A stretch of 64,000 nt of DNA from Bolinopsis microptera (lineage: Eukaryota > Ctenophora > Tentaculata > Lobata > Bolinopsidae). The translations under genes were made by a program, and so were the position numbers. The stretch covers positions 15,438,445 to 15,502,444 of the forward strand of contig NC_087079.1 in assembly GCF_026151205.1 (NCBI RefSeq), written 5' to 3'. This document shows positions 54,501 through 64,000 of the stretch, piece after piece. The notes under the pieces were generated by a model. That model was not told where the DNA came from, made no database searches, and saw only the letters and a program-made list of their open reading frames with translations. Numbering within the stretch: the stretch's first letter is position 1; every line of letters starts with the position of its first letter.

Positions 54501-56491
54501 CCCGTTAAATCCCCGTTAAATCCCCGTTAAACCCCCGTTAAACCCCCGTTAAACCCCGTTAAACCCCCGTTAAACCCCCGTTAAACCCCCGTTAAACCCC
54601 CGTTAAACCCCCGTTAAACCCCGTTAAACCCCCGTTAAATCCCCGTTAAACCCCGTTAAATCCCCGTTAAATCCCCGTTAAACCCCCGTTAAACCCCCGT
54701 TAAACCCCCGTTAAACCCCCGTTAAACCCCCGTCTATCCGCAGGTGCTGATGTTCTGTGGGTAGAGCCCAAGTACTTTGACAAGACAAAGAGGGCTGAGT
54801 TTGAGAAGTACCTGATGTGGCTGGTAGAGAATAGACCGGGGGAGGCGGACAGTTCACAGATCACTGTGAGTTCAACTAATGCTGTATTTCATACTCTTAC
54901 ATTTATAATAGGGTTTCTAATTATCATTATGGATTATATTGTGTGCGTCTTGTCTGGATTGTTTAAATATATCAGATGATATTGTCTAGACACCATTGTC
55001 TAGATAAAGCCATGCTATACAACTTTGATACAGATAAGATGTAATTATTCTGTATGTTTCAATGTTAAAATCAAGTAGTATTTCGCAATCTTTCAAGTTT
55101 CAACGTAAGCAACGAAATAATAGGGCCCACAATTAGACCTTATTAGCGGTATTGCTTTCCACAAATGTAATGCTAGTTTTGGAGGATTTCCACAAATCTA
55201 ATGTTAGTTGTGGAGGATTTCCACTAATCTAATGCTAGTTTTGGAGGATTTCCACTAATCTAATGCTAGTTGTGGAGGATTTCCACAAATCTAATGTTAG
55301 TTTTGGAGGATTTCCACAAATCTAATGCTAGTTTTGGAGGATTTCCACAAATCTAATGTTAGTTTTGGAGGATTTCCACAAATCTAATGCTAGTTGTGGA
55401 GGATTTCCACAAATCTAATGCTAGTTGTGGAGGATTTCAACTAACCTAATGTTAGTTGTGGAGGATTTCCACAAATCTAATGCTAGTTTTGGAGAATTTC
55501 CACTAATCTAAACTAATGCTATTGTTGGAGGATTTCCACTAATCTAATGCTAGTTGTGGAGGATTTCCACAAATCTAATGCTAGTTTTGGAGAATTTCCA
55601 CTAATCTAAACTAATGCTATTGTTGGAGGATTTCCACAAATCTAATGCTAGTTGTGGAGGATTTCAACTAATCTAATGTTAGTTGTGGAGGATTTCCACT
55701 AATCTAATGCTAGTTGTGGAGGATTTCAACTAACCTAATGCTAGTTTTGGAGGATTTCCACTAATCTAATGCTAGTTGTGGAAGATTTCCACTATTCTAA
55801 TGGTAGTTTTGGAGGATTTCTCTTGGAAATCTTCCTCAGTCCTAGAGTTATTTGTAGCTCTGTATTTCATTATCATTATATAATACACACAACTAATAAC
55901 TATTCATATGTAGTACACTAATCATTATGCCTATAATGTACACTGTACATGTATTATCCTGCAGATCGTGCTAGCACTAGGCGACGTTGGGTTGACTGAG
56001 GTTGATGTTGAGTTTATAAAGTACTTTATCAACATATTCATGTACTACACAGCTGACGTAATGAAGGTAATCTTTTAACCAGTTCTAGAGTGATTTCTAA
56101 CTTTAATAGGGCGTTTCTCATTGCTGTTTTTAACGGGTTTCCTCATTTTAAAATAATTTAGAGATAATAAGATTTAAACGTTATATACGCCCACGTGCCA
56201 AATTGGAATAATAATGTTGATTAGTGTTTGATAATGTTAATAATAATATATGTTTAATAATATTATGTATGAGATAACTCACAAATTATTCCTCCTTCCC
56301 AGAAAATGATAATCCACAATATGCACTGGTTGCTGAACGGTGTGTGGAAGCTAGTTAGTGTTATGCTTTCTGAGGGGGCCAAAAAACGAGTCCTATTCCT
56401 CAAGAACAAGGAGGTTAACAAGCATATTCCTGAAGCAAGCGTACTGGCCTGCGTTGGGGGTCCTGATCCTTTTAGATATCAAGCTGCTTAG
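51522..56491 (+). CDS. MOSPD2: MOSPD2-like CRAL-TRIO protein, five exons, 234 aa
   Basis: Exons 51522-51677, 52965-53100, 54744-54865, 55965-56066 and 56303-56491, with GT-AG introns in compatible phases (0, 1, 0, 0), give 234 residues. The protein follows the CRAL-TRIO domain of MOSPD2 closely. It has the N-terminal helix with ERIKTDDKLVSRFLAHQRD, DETAKMIESVFTWRK, then LWVEPKYFDKTKRAEFEKY, LALGDVGLTEVDVEFIKYFI, KMIIHNMHWLLNGVWKLV and the end VGGPDPFRYQAA. MOSPD2 is an endoplasmic-reticulum contact-site protein whose CRAL-TRIO domain binds lipid. This copy ends right after that domain, with no MSP domain and no membrane anchor, so it would be soluble. The start ATG is in ACCATGGC, a good context. 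Introns 2 and 3 carry large minisatellites. Confidence 0.82.
51690..51754 (+). promoter_or_regulatory. Tandem CRE/E-box cluster in MOSPD2-like intron 1
   Basis: Three TGACGTCA palindromes (CRE) in about 45 bases, two of them running into CACGTG (E-box) as TGACGTCACGTG, in a 17-19-base repeat starting 30 bases after the exon 1 donor. This could be an intronic enhancer for bZIP and bHLH factors. The sites are seen; the role is inferred. Confidence 0.5.
51755..52964 (+). other. Rest of intron 1 of the MOSPD2-like gene
   Basis: AT-rich, no coding seen; ends with CTTTCTCAG before exon 2. Confidence 0.6.
53103..53178 (+). repeat. (CTGAAA)n microsatellite
   Basis: About eleven hexamer units CTGAAA with one CTAAAA and one CTGTAA variant, starting just after the exon 2 donor. 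Confidence 0.85.
53680..54732 (+). repeat. 11-bp minisatellite, about 96 copies, in MOSPD2-like intron 2
   Basis: Unit GTTAAACCCCC alternating with GTTAAATCCCC; a few units are 10 bases. The C/T variants follow a recurring order, with blocks of about 11-12 units repeating, i.e. a higher-order repeat. The array stops 10 bases before the AG of the exon 3 acceptor, so it supplies most of the pyrimidine tract. The minus strand has regularly spaced G4-5 runs and could form quadruplexes. Confidence 0.95.
55157..55822 (+). repeat. 31-bp minisatellite, about 21 copies, in MOSPD2-like intron 3
   Basis: Unit close to TTGGAGGATTTCCACAAATC plus TAATGCTAGTT, with point variants and a few units carrying an extra CTAAACTAATG-type insertion. 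Confidence 0.93.
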
Positions 56492-57473
56492 TAGGAATTA
56501 ATTAGCTTTACACGATATAATTAATTGGCTGGTTCAACTTTTGGTGCTCTGTTTATGTTAATCTTGCTTTATTGTGCGAACTTATTTGATTGTATACAGT
56601 ATGTGAACATATTATACATTCGTCACTTTCAACAGTTTTGATGCGAAGGAGTAAAATGTATAGTGTTTGATGTGTATTCTTACTGAAATGAATGGAAATA
56701 TCTGATCCTATTAGGCTTGGTATAATAAATTATTTATTGGGGAGATATATTGAGATATATTGAGATATATATATATTGAATCGGGACGGCTTTCTCATGT
56801 TTTGTTATAGAAACGAGTTCTAAGAGTCATCACAGATTTGTTTGTATCACTAATAAAGAATTTAAAACTACGCAACTTTACGTCGTTTCTGGTTCATATT
56901 TGATTTATTACTCATTCGATCATTTTTTCTGGGAAACTAATATTTATTGATTCACTCGTGATACTGTATGTTGATTGCTTTGCCATGTGTTGCTGAATTG
57001 GAAACTTTTAAGAAGACTTTCTATTCCTTTGTAAAGTCGATTTTTAAAAATCAAACAAACTCCGAACGGTGTCAGGTAACTTCAGGTTACTGATAAAACG
57101 TCAAACTAGTCTCTGTAAATATACTGATAAGGGTCGCATCTGGTGATAATATTTCATTACTATACCAGAGCTGTTGTAACGGCCACATTTGAATTTGGTC
57201 ACATAATCGTTCAGTCATAAGCGGAGCGCGCATTGCAATAGCCTTATTGCGCAGCGCCAAAATAGGCAAGCAAGCGACTAGATCGATCGACTCGACCAAC
57301 CACAAACGTAACGAATTAACCTACTTAACTAACTACCTAACTACCTAGTTCAGCTTAGATTCGTTGGCGTAACGAAGGCGACCCCGCTATTTTCGTTCTG
57401 TAAAGCTTTCTGTACTACTGTAGTGATTTTTTCGACCGGAATGAAACTTCGAGCACCTCAATTGTCTCACATG
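56492..57473. other. 3' flank of the MOSPD2-like gene
   Basis: AATAAA-type signals occur near 56723 and 56853 (AATAAAGAATTTAAA), so the 3' end is probably before 56900. At 57364 GTTGGCGTAACGAAGGCGACCCCGC resembles the hAT element ends at 31293, a decayed relic. No coding supported. Confidence 0.45.
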
Positions 57474-57866
57474 CCATCTATAGTTCACCGACTAATTGGT
57501 TTCTGGAGAAGAATTCGGTAAAAACTGTGAAATTTCGGCCCGGGAAAATGCGTCTTCAAAAGCTGAAAATGGGACAAGGTTTGGGAGAATATGATTTTTT
57601 CATTCTGTCGGGTATTTTGACTTCCTCAATTGTGTCATATTTGATACAAGAGAAACGCCATTTTCGGACGTGGGGAGAGTTAGGATTCCTCAAACTACAT
57701 TAAATTATTACCTTCTGTAACGTCCTCAATAAATGCAATTGATTTGTAGTGTTGTAAGTAGTTTAGTCGGCTATCTATAGTTGACCGACTAATTGGTTTC
57801 TGGAGAAGAATTCTGTCAAAACTGTGAAATTTTGGCCCAGGAAAATTCGTCTTCAAAAACTTAATT
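57474..57866 (+). repeat. Dispersed direct repeat, two approximately 97-bp copies
   Basis: Copies at about 57474-57570 and 57768-57865 share ACCGACTAATTGGTTTCTGG, AGAAGAATTC.GT.AAAACTGTG and CGTCTTCAAAA with a few changes. Between them is the GATTTGTAGTGTTGTAAGTAG repeat also found near 47740. Confidence 0.75.
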
Positions 57867-58350
57867 TTATTGTTAATCGAATTAGTTTGGCCAAAATTCT
57901 GGTATTTATATGTAGCATTAAAGTTTTACAAGCTTTGAAGAAATACAGATCTTACAAGTTTGACGTACAACTGTCACAAGTTTTACAATTATTATAGTAA
58001 ATCTTTATATCAGTACAATCCATAACCAGTATAACTTTCCATTCCAAAATTTGATATAATCATAACAAAGCCGAGTTGTGAGAAAAAGGAAAAATATTTA
58101 ACCTTGGGCACTCATAAAATGCCAAAAAATCTACATAATCGACCACCATGATAGTAAACGTGTTGTACTTATTTTTTCACAGACCTAAAAACTGAAATTG
58201 CAGGATATGTTGAATGACGGCCTTAGTATTATCAAAACATGGATAGAATACTCTAACTCTACATATATAACCCTTAGTTCGTACTAATAGTTATAATTAT
58301 TTATGTCACATAAATATTTACATTCTTAATTTGACGAAGTCTTGTTAAAC
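57867..58350. other. Spacer and probable 3' UTR of the Ly6-like gene
   Basis: AT-rich, no coding seen. The side next to 58351 is downstream of the minus-strand Ly6-like gene. Confidence 0.4.
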
Positions 58351-58947
58351 TTAGAGTACGGTGACTGCAAGGAAAGAGACCAGCTGGATGAGAAGGAAAG
58401 AGATGGTCAGTTTACTTCCCGAGGACTCATAGTCGTAGTTATCTTTTTCCCCGTCGTACTCCTCCTCTCCGTCGTCCTGGAATTTCTCCATTCCTTGTGT
58501 GTTGCAGTTATCAGTACTGCAGACATCCACTTTGCAGGAAGTAAAATCAAATGCAGCTTCTGAACTCCCTGTCATGGACTTTTCGATTGCATTACAATAA
58601 GCTTCCTCCAGTGCGGCCTGGTTGTTGGAGTCTACAAACGGTAAAGTTGAGTGTAAACACAATCTTTGGGCCAGTTCAGCTTTTATCGAGACACCGAATA
58701 TATTTGAACCGTAGCTAACGCTTATAGCTGCGCACATATCATACGAGCCTCCGTCATCAGGACAAGCAGTCATGTGGTTTGAGTCACATCGTGGTTGATC
58801 ATCAGTTCCGCCATCTCCGTCATTCATCATTTCGTTCGTGACATCGGAGTCGTACTCCATGGCCACATCTTGGCATTGATAACAGCTGAGAGCCTTGGTA
58901 CAAACCACAATACAACTTGCAGCTATAATAGATAGTATTATCTTCAT
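58351..58947 (-). CDS. Ly6/uPAR-family GPI-anchored surface protein (198 aa)
   Basis: Intronless minus-strand frame. The hydrophobic N-terminal signal peptide (about residues 1-19, MKIILSIIAASCIVVCTKA) leads directly into LSCYQC, the classical start of an LU (three-finger) domain. Further cysteines follow, and the domain closes with CKVDVCSTDNCN, the consensus CxxxxCNxx end. Next is an acidic spacer (DDGEEEYDGEKDNYDYE), a small-residue SSGS omega-site candidate, and a C-terminal hydrophobic tail (LTISFLLIQLVSFLAVTVL), i.e. a GPI-anchor signal. It is therefore predicted on the outer cell surface. An aspartate-rich loop after the first cysteines (SDVTNEMMNDGDGGTDD) enlarges the domain. The ligand is unknown. 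LU proteins are a large, varied family. Confidence 0.85.
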   Translation of the reverse strand: MKIILSIIAASCIVVCTKALSCYQCQDVAMEYDSDVTNEMMNDGDGGTDDQPRCDSNHMTACPDDGGSYDMCAAISVSYGSNIFGVSIKAELAQRLCLHSTLPFVDSNNQAALEEAYCNAIEKSMTGSSEAAFDFTSCKVDVCSTDNCNTQGMEKFQDDGEEEYDGEKDNYDYESSGSKLTISFLLIQLVSFLAVTVL

Positions 58948-59071
58948 CTTCTTTACTTCTGGCTACTGTAAATATATTTTTAATCAATGCCTACCAGAAT
59001 CCAGATATGTAGTATAATCGATCAAAATATATATCACATTTCTTAAAAAATACTCTTGCACACAGTTTGAG

Positions 59072-59796
59072 TTAACGGGTGATACTCGTAAAATATCTGT
59101 TCCATATTCGGCGCGCGTCCTGGTAGGTTGTAAACCTACAAGCACACAGGGACTTATAAATTTAAAATAAGCTTTTTAATTTTATCTATCAGCGATAAAT
59201 ATAAGTTTAAGTTGTCAAAAATTAGCGACCTCCCTGAATTAGTGGAAACGGAACAGTGGAATTCTTGACTAGCAATTTAAATAATGTAATGCTAAAAATT
59301 CTCATGCTGGGCCAGAGAATTGAAAATAGAAGGATTATTTGTTAATAAAAATCGAAGTGAAAATTATGTAACCCTATGTTTTTGAGGACGCTGAACACGA
59401 TAAAACTGGTTATAATTATCATACTTCAGGGCAAATTGCTTTAAAATGCACTAATTGAATGTCATATATGTTATTATAAGCTAAGCGCCTGAGCGGCTTA
59501 TTATCGGGTGGCACCGGTCTCTCTGCCGAATCTCAGTAATTGTAAACAACGACGCCTCTATTTCACAGCCAATGAGCGGGCTTATGAAAGAAAGATCTCA
59601 AGTTGAGAAGATGAACAAATTTTTTCCAAATACAGGGTGTATCCACAAAAAGATTAACCCATTAGGGACGATAGGGTCGTTTACGTGTTACGACCCATAT
59701 TTTCTTGTAGGTTTACAACCTACCAGGACGCGCGCCGAGTTGGACTCGTCGACGGTCAATATATGGAACAGATATATTACGAGTATCACCCGTTAA
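59072..59796. mobile_element. TTAA element with structured ends, 717 bp
   Basis: TTAA at 59072-59075 and 59793-59796. Inverted ends CGGGTGATACTCGTAA / TTACGAGTATCACCCG (right copy ends ATATTACGAG...). Both ends then carry the structured motif with GGCGCGCGTCCTGGTAGG and a TAGGTT..AACCTA hairpin. The left copy has lost the GACGAGTCCAACT portion. No transposase. It is a piggyBac/Kolobok-like non-autonomous family with other ends at 26299 and 62955. Confidence 0.85.
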
Positions 59797-60147
59797 ATAC
59801 TTTCTAGAGGCTATAGATGACAAACCAAAATATTTGATTACACAACTTTTATGCAGTTGCACTGATGTTCAAAATTTATTGGGCTACATTATTTAGTTCG
59901 GAATATGGGCCTAATGAGTAACTAAAAATTAGATAATTAAGTTAATTAGTCGTGATAATTGGAAATTATTCCAATTAACTTCTGGCCTTCACAATTATTG
60001 GGCCATTAAAACTTCACGTTTTAACCCATCAAGTTTAACCACGTCATTAATAGATTAATTATCAGTACCACTACCAATATCATGCGGTTCCACCATCAGT
60101 TAAGTCAGCGTAACAGTTGGTGTAACTTCACTGAAAGACTGATCAGG

Positions 60148-60215
60148 TCTGATGTCACGTGATTATGAGCCTTAGGTCACGTTACTATGACGTCATCAGA
60201 GCTTGTTCTCTGTTT
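60148..60215 (+). repeat. CACGTGA/TGACGTCA-rich repeat, inverted copy at 61738-61812
   Basis: GTCACGTGATTATGA, AGGTCACGT, TGACGTCATCAGAGCTTG here match the inverse of 61738-61812. Each copy contains E-box and CRE-like motifs. Confidence 0.6.
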
Positions 60216-61269
60216 TCCGCTCACTGGACCAGGTGAGCTCACATGCTTGTGAATGTGGAATGTGAGTGTATGTGTACTTAAAAAGTATGACTATGATAGA
60301 ATATAGAACGCAAAATAGTTTACTGCTTAAAAGTTGTATAACAAACGATTCCCGCACCATATAATGACAACACTAACACCATATAATGACAACACAAACT
60401 GTGAAAGAGTGGTCAACGTAAATAAAACGTGGTCAACGTGAATAAAAAAACGTAAATAAAACAACGTAATTAAGACAATGTAAATATAGGAGGCTGAGTC
60501 GCAGAAAATCCTGACTACGTCGCGTAAGATCATATTTTTTAAAGCCAAATGATCTATAAAGGTGGAATTTGCGAAGACGATTCTATGCTTAATGTCAGTC
60601 TGCGACCCAAGACTTTTACTGGACCTCCAGGGATCATTATTTGAACAAAGCACCGCTATCATCTAATTCGATTAGAGAAGCAAGAAATAGACAAACACAC
60701 TCGGTCTTATCTTCAATGAATAGTTTGTGCAAGGGTTAAAATAATAATAATAATTAACTTGCAATAGAGTGGAAAATAAACATATATGCAATGCAATAAA
60801 GATGCAAATTCAATAAACGAATTATTCATTATAATTGTTAGGCTGCAGGCTTGGCTACTCCGTACTCATAGAATAATCCATAACCTTCTAGAATATTCTG
60901 AAATAATATTTATTTTACTTTTAGGTAAAGTGCAGGAAAGTAGTGAGCATAATGATAATCGACGACACATTCCTATCCTATATATTTTTTCGAATATTCA
61001 ACTTTCAGCTACTCTTAAAGTATTAATCGTGCACTATAAAAAGTATTGATCACATAAAATTATAACCCAGTAGCAGTTTCAGATCATGTCGGGGCAGTTC
61101 AAAAAACGTGTCTGATAAAACGTTGTAAAAACGATATTTCTCAGTCATCAGCACCATCAGTCGGAGCGTAGGCTACAACAAACCGCTATGAAGACTTGAA
61201 ATACCGATATAGAAGTCCCGATACAATCCTTGGTAGTCCTTTTCGATATTGATTGAAATCCGTTAATCT
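60216..61269. other. AT-rich intergenic stretch
   Basis: Short tandem duplications ACACCATATAATGACAAC (60356-60391) and ACGTAAATAAAAC/ACGTGAATAAAA (60416-60460). No gene supported. Confidence 0.4.
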
Positions 61270-61607
61270 TAAGCAAATATTTGGATAAATTTCTTTCGTC
61301 TTCTGAACTTGAGATCTTTCATTCATAAGCCCGACTATTAGCTGAGAAATAGTGGCGTCGTTGTTTACAATTACTGAGATTCGGCAGAGAGACTGGTGCC
61401 ATCCGATAAGCCGCTCAGGCGCTTAGCTTATAATAACATCTATGACATTCAAGTGCATTTTAAAGCAATTTGCCCTCGAGTATGTAATGATAATTATAAC
61501 CAGTTTTATCGTGTTCGGCGTCCTCAAAAACATAGGGTTACATGATTTTCGCTTCGATATTCATCAACAAAAAATTCTTCTATATTCAAATCTCTGGCCC
61601 AGCTGCC
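61270..61607 (-). mobile_element. Partial inverted copy of the 59-kb TTAA element
   Basis: The inverse of this segment matches 59305-59640 in order: CTGGGCCAGAG, ATGTAACCCTATG, GATAAAACTGGTTATAATTA, AAGCTAAGCGCCTGAGCGG, CTCTCTGCCGAATCTCAGTA. It is internal sequence only; the TTAA ends are absent. Confidence 0.8.
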
Positions 61608-61836
61608 TGCTGGGTTTCAAAAGGTGATACCTGATCAATATGCAGCAATAATTGCGCAACTCCCATAATTGGATCCAATTACACGCGATACACTAAATTA
61701 TTCCATATAAGGCCTGATCGAGTAGCTCGAGTTCGGAGAGCAAGCTCTGGTGACGTCACAGCCACGTGACCTCAGAGTCAGGTTCATAATTTCACGTGAC
61801 CTTATACCCAATCAATTTGTTCTGGCCTGAACATGA

Positions 61837-62151
61837 AGAGTATCGGTTTTAATTCAACACACTTCACCTCCTGTGGTAAAGTTCTATTTTGACCAGCATT
61901 GTCCGGTAGAAACTGGTACAATTATGATAGAGGGTTTTCATCGTGGATTTAAATCCAGGGTGAATCGACCCAAGCCGACCGTGCAAGAGTACTTCCGTGC
62001 TATTCGGGAGCAGCAGGTAAATTCACTGATTACCATATCGATAGACTGGGTGTTGGAAAAACTCCTTCTAATAAAAGGATTAAAAGGAAAACTTCAGTGG
62101 ACACCTGATTTAAAGTATCTTCAGAGGTTCCCAGTTGCCCGGGATATGTAA
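61837..62151 (+). pseudogene. MULE-like transposase C-terminal fragment
   Basis: Open frame after a stop at 61834-61836: ETGTIMIEGFHRGFKSRV, PKPTVQEYFRAIREQQV. The pattern N/I-EG.H..F+..+....P....++.L+.EQ is typical of the region after the catalytic core in MULE transposases of animals. Only about 100 codons and no catalytic residues remain. The frame ends in a stop near 62149. No host gene is supported here. Confidence 0.5.
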
Positions 62152-62954
62152 TGATTGGTTCCCAGTTGTCAGAGATGATTGGATTTCCCAAGCTTGCATG
62201 TTAATTAGTTAACCAGGTAAAATTGACAGGTTCCCAGTTGTCCGTCAGTCGGTCAACCCCCTGTCACCCGATCTTGAGGTGACGTACGACACCTCGTTGA
62301 CCCAATCAATGTCTGGAAGGCTGCAAATTTTCACATGCCAAATTCACAAGATTCTTAAAGAGTTGTGCGAGATGACGATACATAGAGGCCGCAGAATTAT
62401 GAGGACTACCAGATCCTGGTGGAACCTAAGCGATCCATGATATCATGACAGGCCCTCAGAGAGAGGGAGAGATTGGGATCTGACGGATAATGATCATGAA
62501 TCACTTTACATGACAGTGGACTTTCATGTGACTAAGTTTAACACCTAGCTCTATATTAATATAGCTTTTACAGACGAATCAGACCCTCCACTTTGTACTC
62601 AATTCTTTAAATAAATATAGTTCAATAGTCAATACTGTTGGTGGTACCACTCGTATTTACACTAAAACCTAAGTCGGATGATTACCCACTATACCCAGGC
62701 CAATACAAGATTTTAGATTGGAACAGAAAACAAACCAAACTAACAAAAATCTCGGACAATTCAATGTTCCAATTCGTGTGAAAAGAATATTAAATGCAAA
62801 ACAGCGCACATAATCGTGAAGCTTATACTGAATTCAAATATTTGTGCGTAACATGTACGCGTGATCACTAACTAAAAGCAAAGAAGGCCGAAGAATACCA
62901 AACTCGAGGAACCAACATGCGTAATGCACGCACGAAAATCTTGTTAAATTTTAC
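62152..62954. other. Non-coding stretch after the transposase relic
   Basis: TTCCCAGTTG recurs at about 62130, 62160 and 62231 (GGTTCCCAGTTGTC), a loose repeat. No gene supported. Confidence 0.4.
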
Positions 62955-63060
62955 TTAACGGGTGATACTCGTAAAATATTTGTTTCAAACAGGACCGTCG
63001 ACGAGTTCAAGTGATTCAGCTCTGGTAGGTTATAAACCTACAAAATTTTACCTGCATCAT
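62955..63060 (+). repeat. TTAA-element terminus with structured motif
   Basis: TTAACGGGTGATACTCGTAA, then ACCGTCGACGAGTTCAA, CTCTGGTAGGTTATAAACC. It is a left end of the family at 59072. The opposite end is not found before 64000. Confidence 0.7.
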
Positions 63061-63066
63061 ACTTGT

Positions 63067-63124
63067 TACATGCTTGTTATGCTTGTTATGCTTGTTATGC
63101 TTGTTATGCTTGTTATGCTTGTTG
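63067..63124 (+). repeat. (TGCTTGTTA)n minisatellite
   Basis: Six to seven 9-base TGCTTGTTA units directly behind the TTAA-element end. Confidence 0.92.
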
Positions 63125-64000
63125 TCTTTGATAGTTGGAACATCTAGTCGTGCTCAATCACTTCACATGACATGGGGCTCCGGCTGAAATGCTTTCTTAT
63201 CGAGTTATTGGCGAAAAATGTTTCGATCACCTGACATGACAATATTTCTCGTTAAATTTCTCGTCAAAATTCTCGTTAAATTAGCGTTTTGGTAGTTGAT
63301 TGGGCTAGGTTAGGGGCTTGATTTGTCCGTCAAAACCGCATAGAAGCCGTGTTAAAGTTAGTCATGTAATAGTTCCCCGTAGGGTGATCATTATTACGTA
63401 ATCAGCTGAGGGGGGGGGGGGTTCCGAATGATTACGCTATACGCCTATAGTGTAATTTTGACACAATAGCTACGTGGTAAACTGATTACGGAGAGGGGGG
63501 GGGTAAAAATTTTCCAAAAAATGATTACGTAATATGTGAACGACCCCTTAATCAGGTCATCCAGAAGGTACAGGGGTCGTACTCGTAGTAATAATTTTTA
63601 GCCAATTTTTAAACTCAATTCAAACCTTTGAACAGTTTCTTATGCAAGTCACCAAGTGGGTAAACACTTTTTTACTCGGAACTGAAAATTGTGAACAGAT
63701 AAGATAATGCTATTTTTGACCAAATATGGAATTTTTGAGAGTGACACAAACAATTATTAGCATCAATTTCAAACGAACTGGCAATTGGTATTTAATTGAA
63801 CGGTACACATTTTAAGTGGACATTATTTTAAACAATTCGCAATAGAAATCATAATACTTTATTTAGTTAATATAAAATTGGGAATTGGCAAAACTATTGG
63901 CAGAACAAATCATGAAGACGAAATTTTTTCCCGATCCATGACTCAAAGTGCCGAAGGCACAAAAGAGTCAAGGACAAGGGTTAGCGATCGAGGTTTTTTT
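63125..64000. other. Right-edge non-coding region with G-runs
   Basis: Two ATTACGTAAT-type palindromes beside long G-runs (63398-63421 and 63496-63505), and TGAACGACCCCTTAA, look like a decayed TTAA-type element end. No coding region is supported to the window end. Confidence 0.4.

Noticed and set aside
53680-54732. Regularly spaced repeats resembling a CRISPR array or telomere-like DNA
   Set aside because: Units are contiguous 11-mers without unique spacers, inside an intron of an animal gene; this is a minisatellite, and the unit is not a known telomeric repeat.
61442-61627. 61-codon plus-strand frame that looks like a membrane peptide
   Set aside because: Entirely within the inverted copy of the TTAA element; no conservation of frame in the 59-kb copy.

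Overview
The window is animal nuclear DNA. It is AT-rich, has spliced genes with GT-AG introns, is dense in transposons, and carries recognisable animal genes (CEP295/Ana1, TSEN54, a MOSPD2-like CRAL-TRIO protein, a GPI-anchored Ly6/uPAR protein). The mix of CR1-, RTE- and L2-like LINEs, Penelope relics, TTAA- and hAT-type DNA elements and a young C2H2 zinc-finger cluster fits an early-branching animal such as a cnidarian. The taxon is inference, not proof.

Layout. 1-6.4 kb: a minus-strand unknown gene, running off the left edge, with one 1-1 phase exon present three times. The copies lie in tandem duplicated blocks that also carry 3' ends of an RTE-like LINE. One LINE copy is split by a 2.8-kb DNA transposon (2871-5676) with a perfect 8-bp target duplication. 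6.4-19.6 kb: a minus-strand tandem cluster of five related C2H2 zinc-finger genes. Two are intact, one is decayed, one is frameshifted, and one is split by a 5-kb CR1-like LINE (12477-17505). 20.3-35.7 kb: a transposon graveyard holding a LINE tail with an endonuclease-like domain, an L2-like LINE split by a hAT MITE, Penelope-like RT and GIY-YIG remnants with a direct repeat, several TTAA elements, two hAT MITEs and a fold-back element. 36.2-41.1 kb: CEP295-like gene, five exons, plus strand, with a near-perfect 0.7-kb palindrome in intron 3. 41.6-47.2 kb: a DNA element with terminal inverted repeats that carries an intact RTE-like LINE. 49.6-50.4 kb: compact TSEN54. 51.5-56.5 kb: MOSPD2-like gene, five exons, with two large intronic minisatellites. 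58.4-58.9 kb: Ly6/uPAR gene on the minus strand. 59-64 kb: TTAA elements, a MULE-like transposase relic and simple repeats.

Most notable. The CR1-like LINE at 12477-17505 has a first ORF in which an AlkB-like 2-oxoglutarate/Fe(II) dioxygenase domain (all five catalytic/cofactor residues present) is fused to an SGNH esterase domain (S, G, N, D, H present). Two bases later comes a PHD-endonuclease-reverse transcriptase ORF. Esterase-bearing CR1 ORF1s are known. A retrotransposon ORF joining an AlkB-type nucleic-acid demethylase to that esterase is the best candidate here for an undescribed system: a selfish element carrying its own nucleic-acid repair or demodification enzyme.
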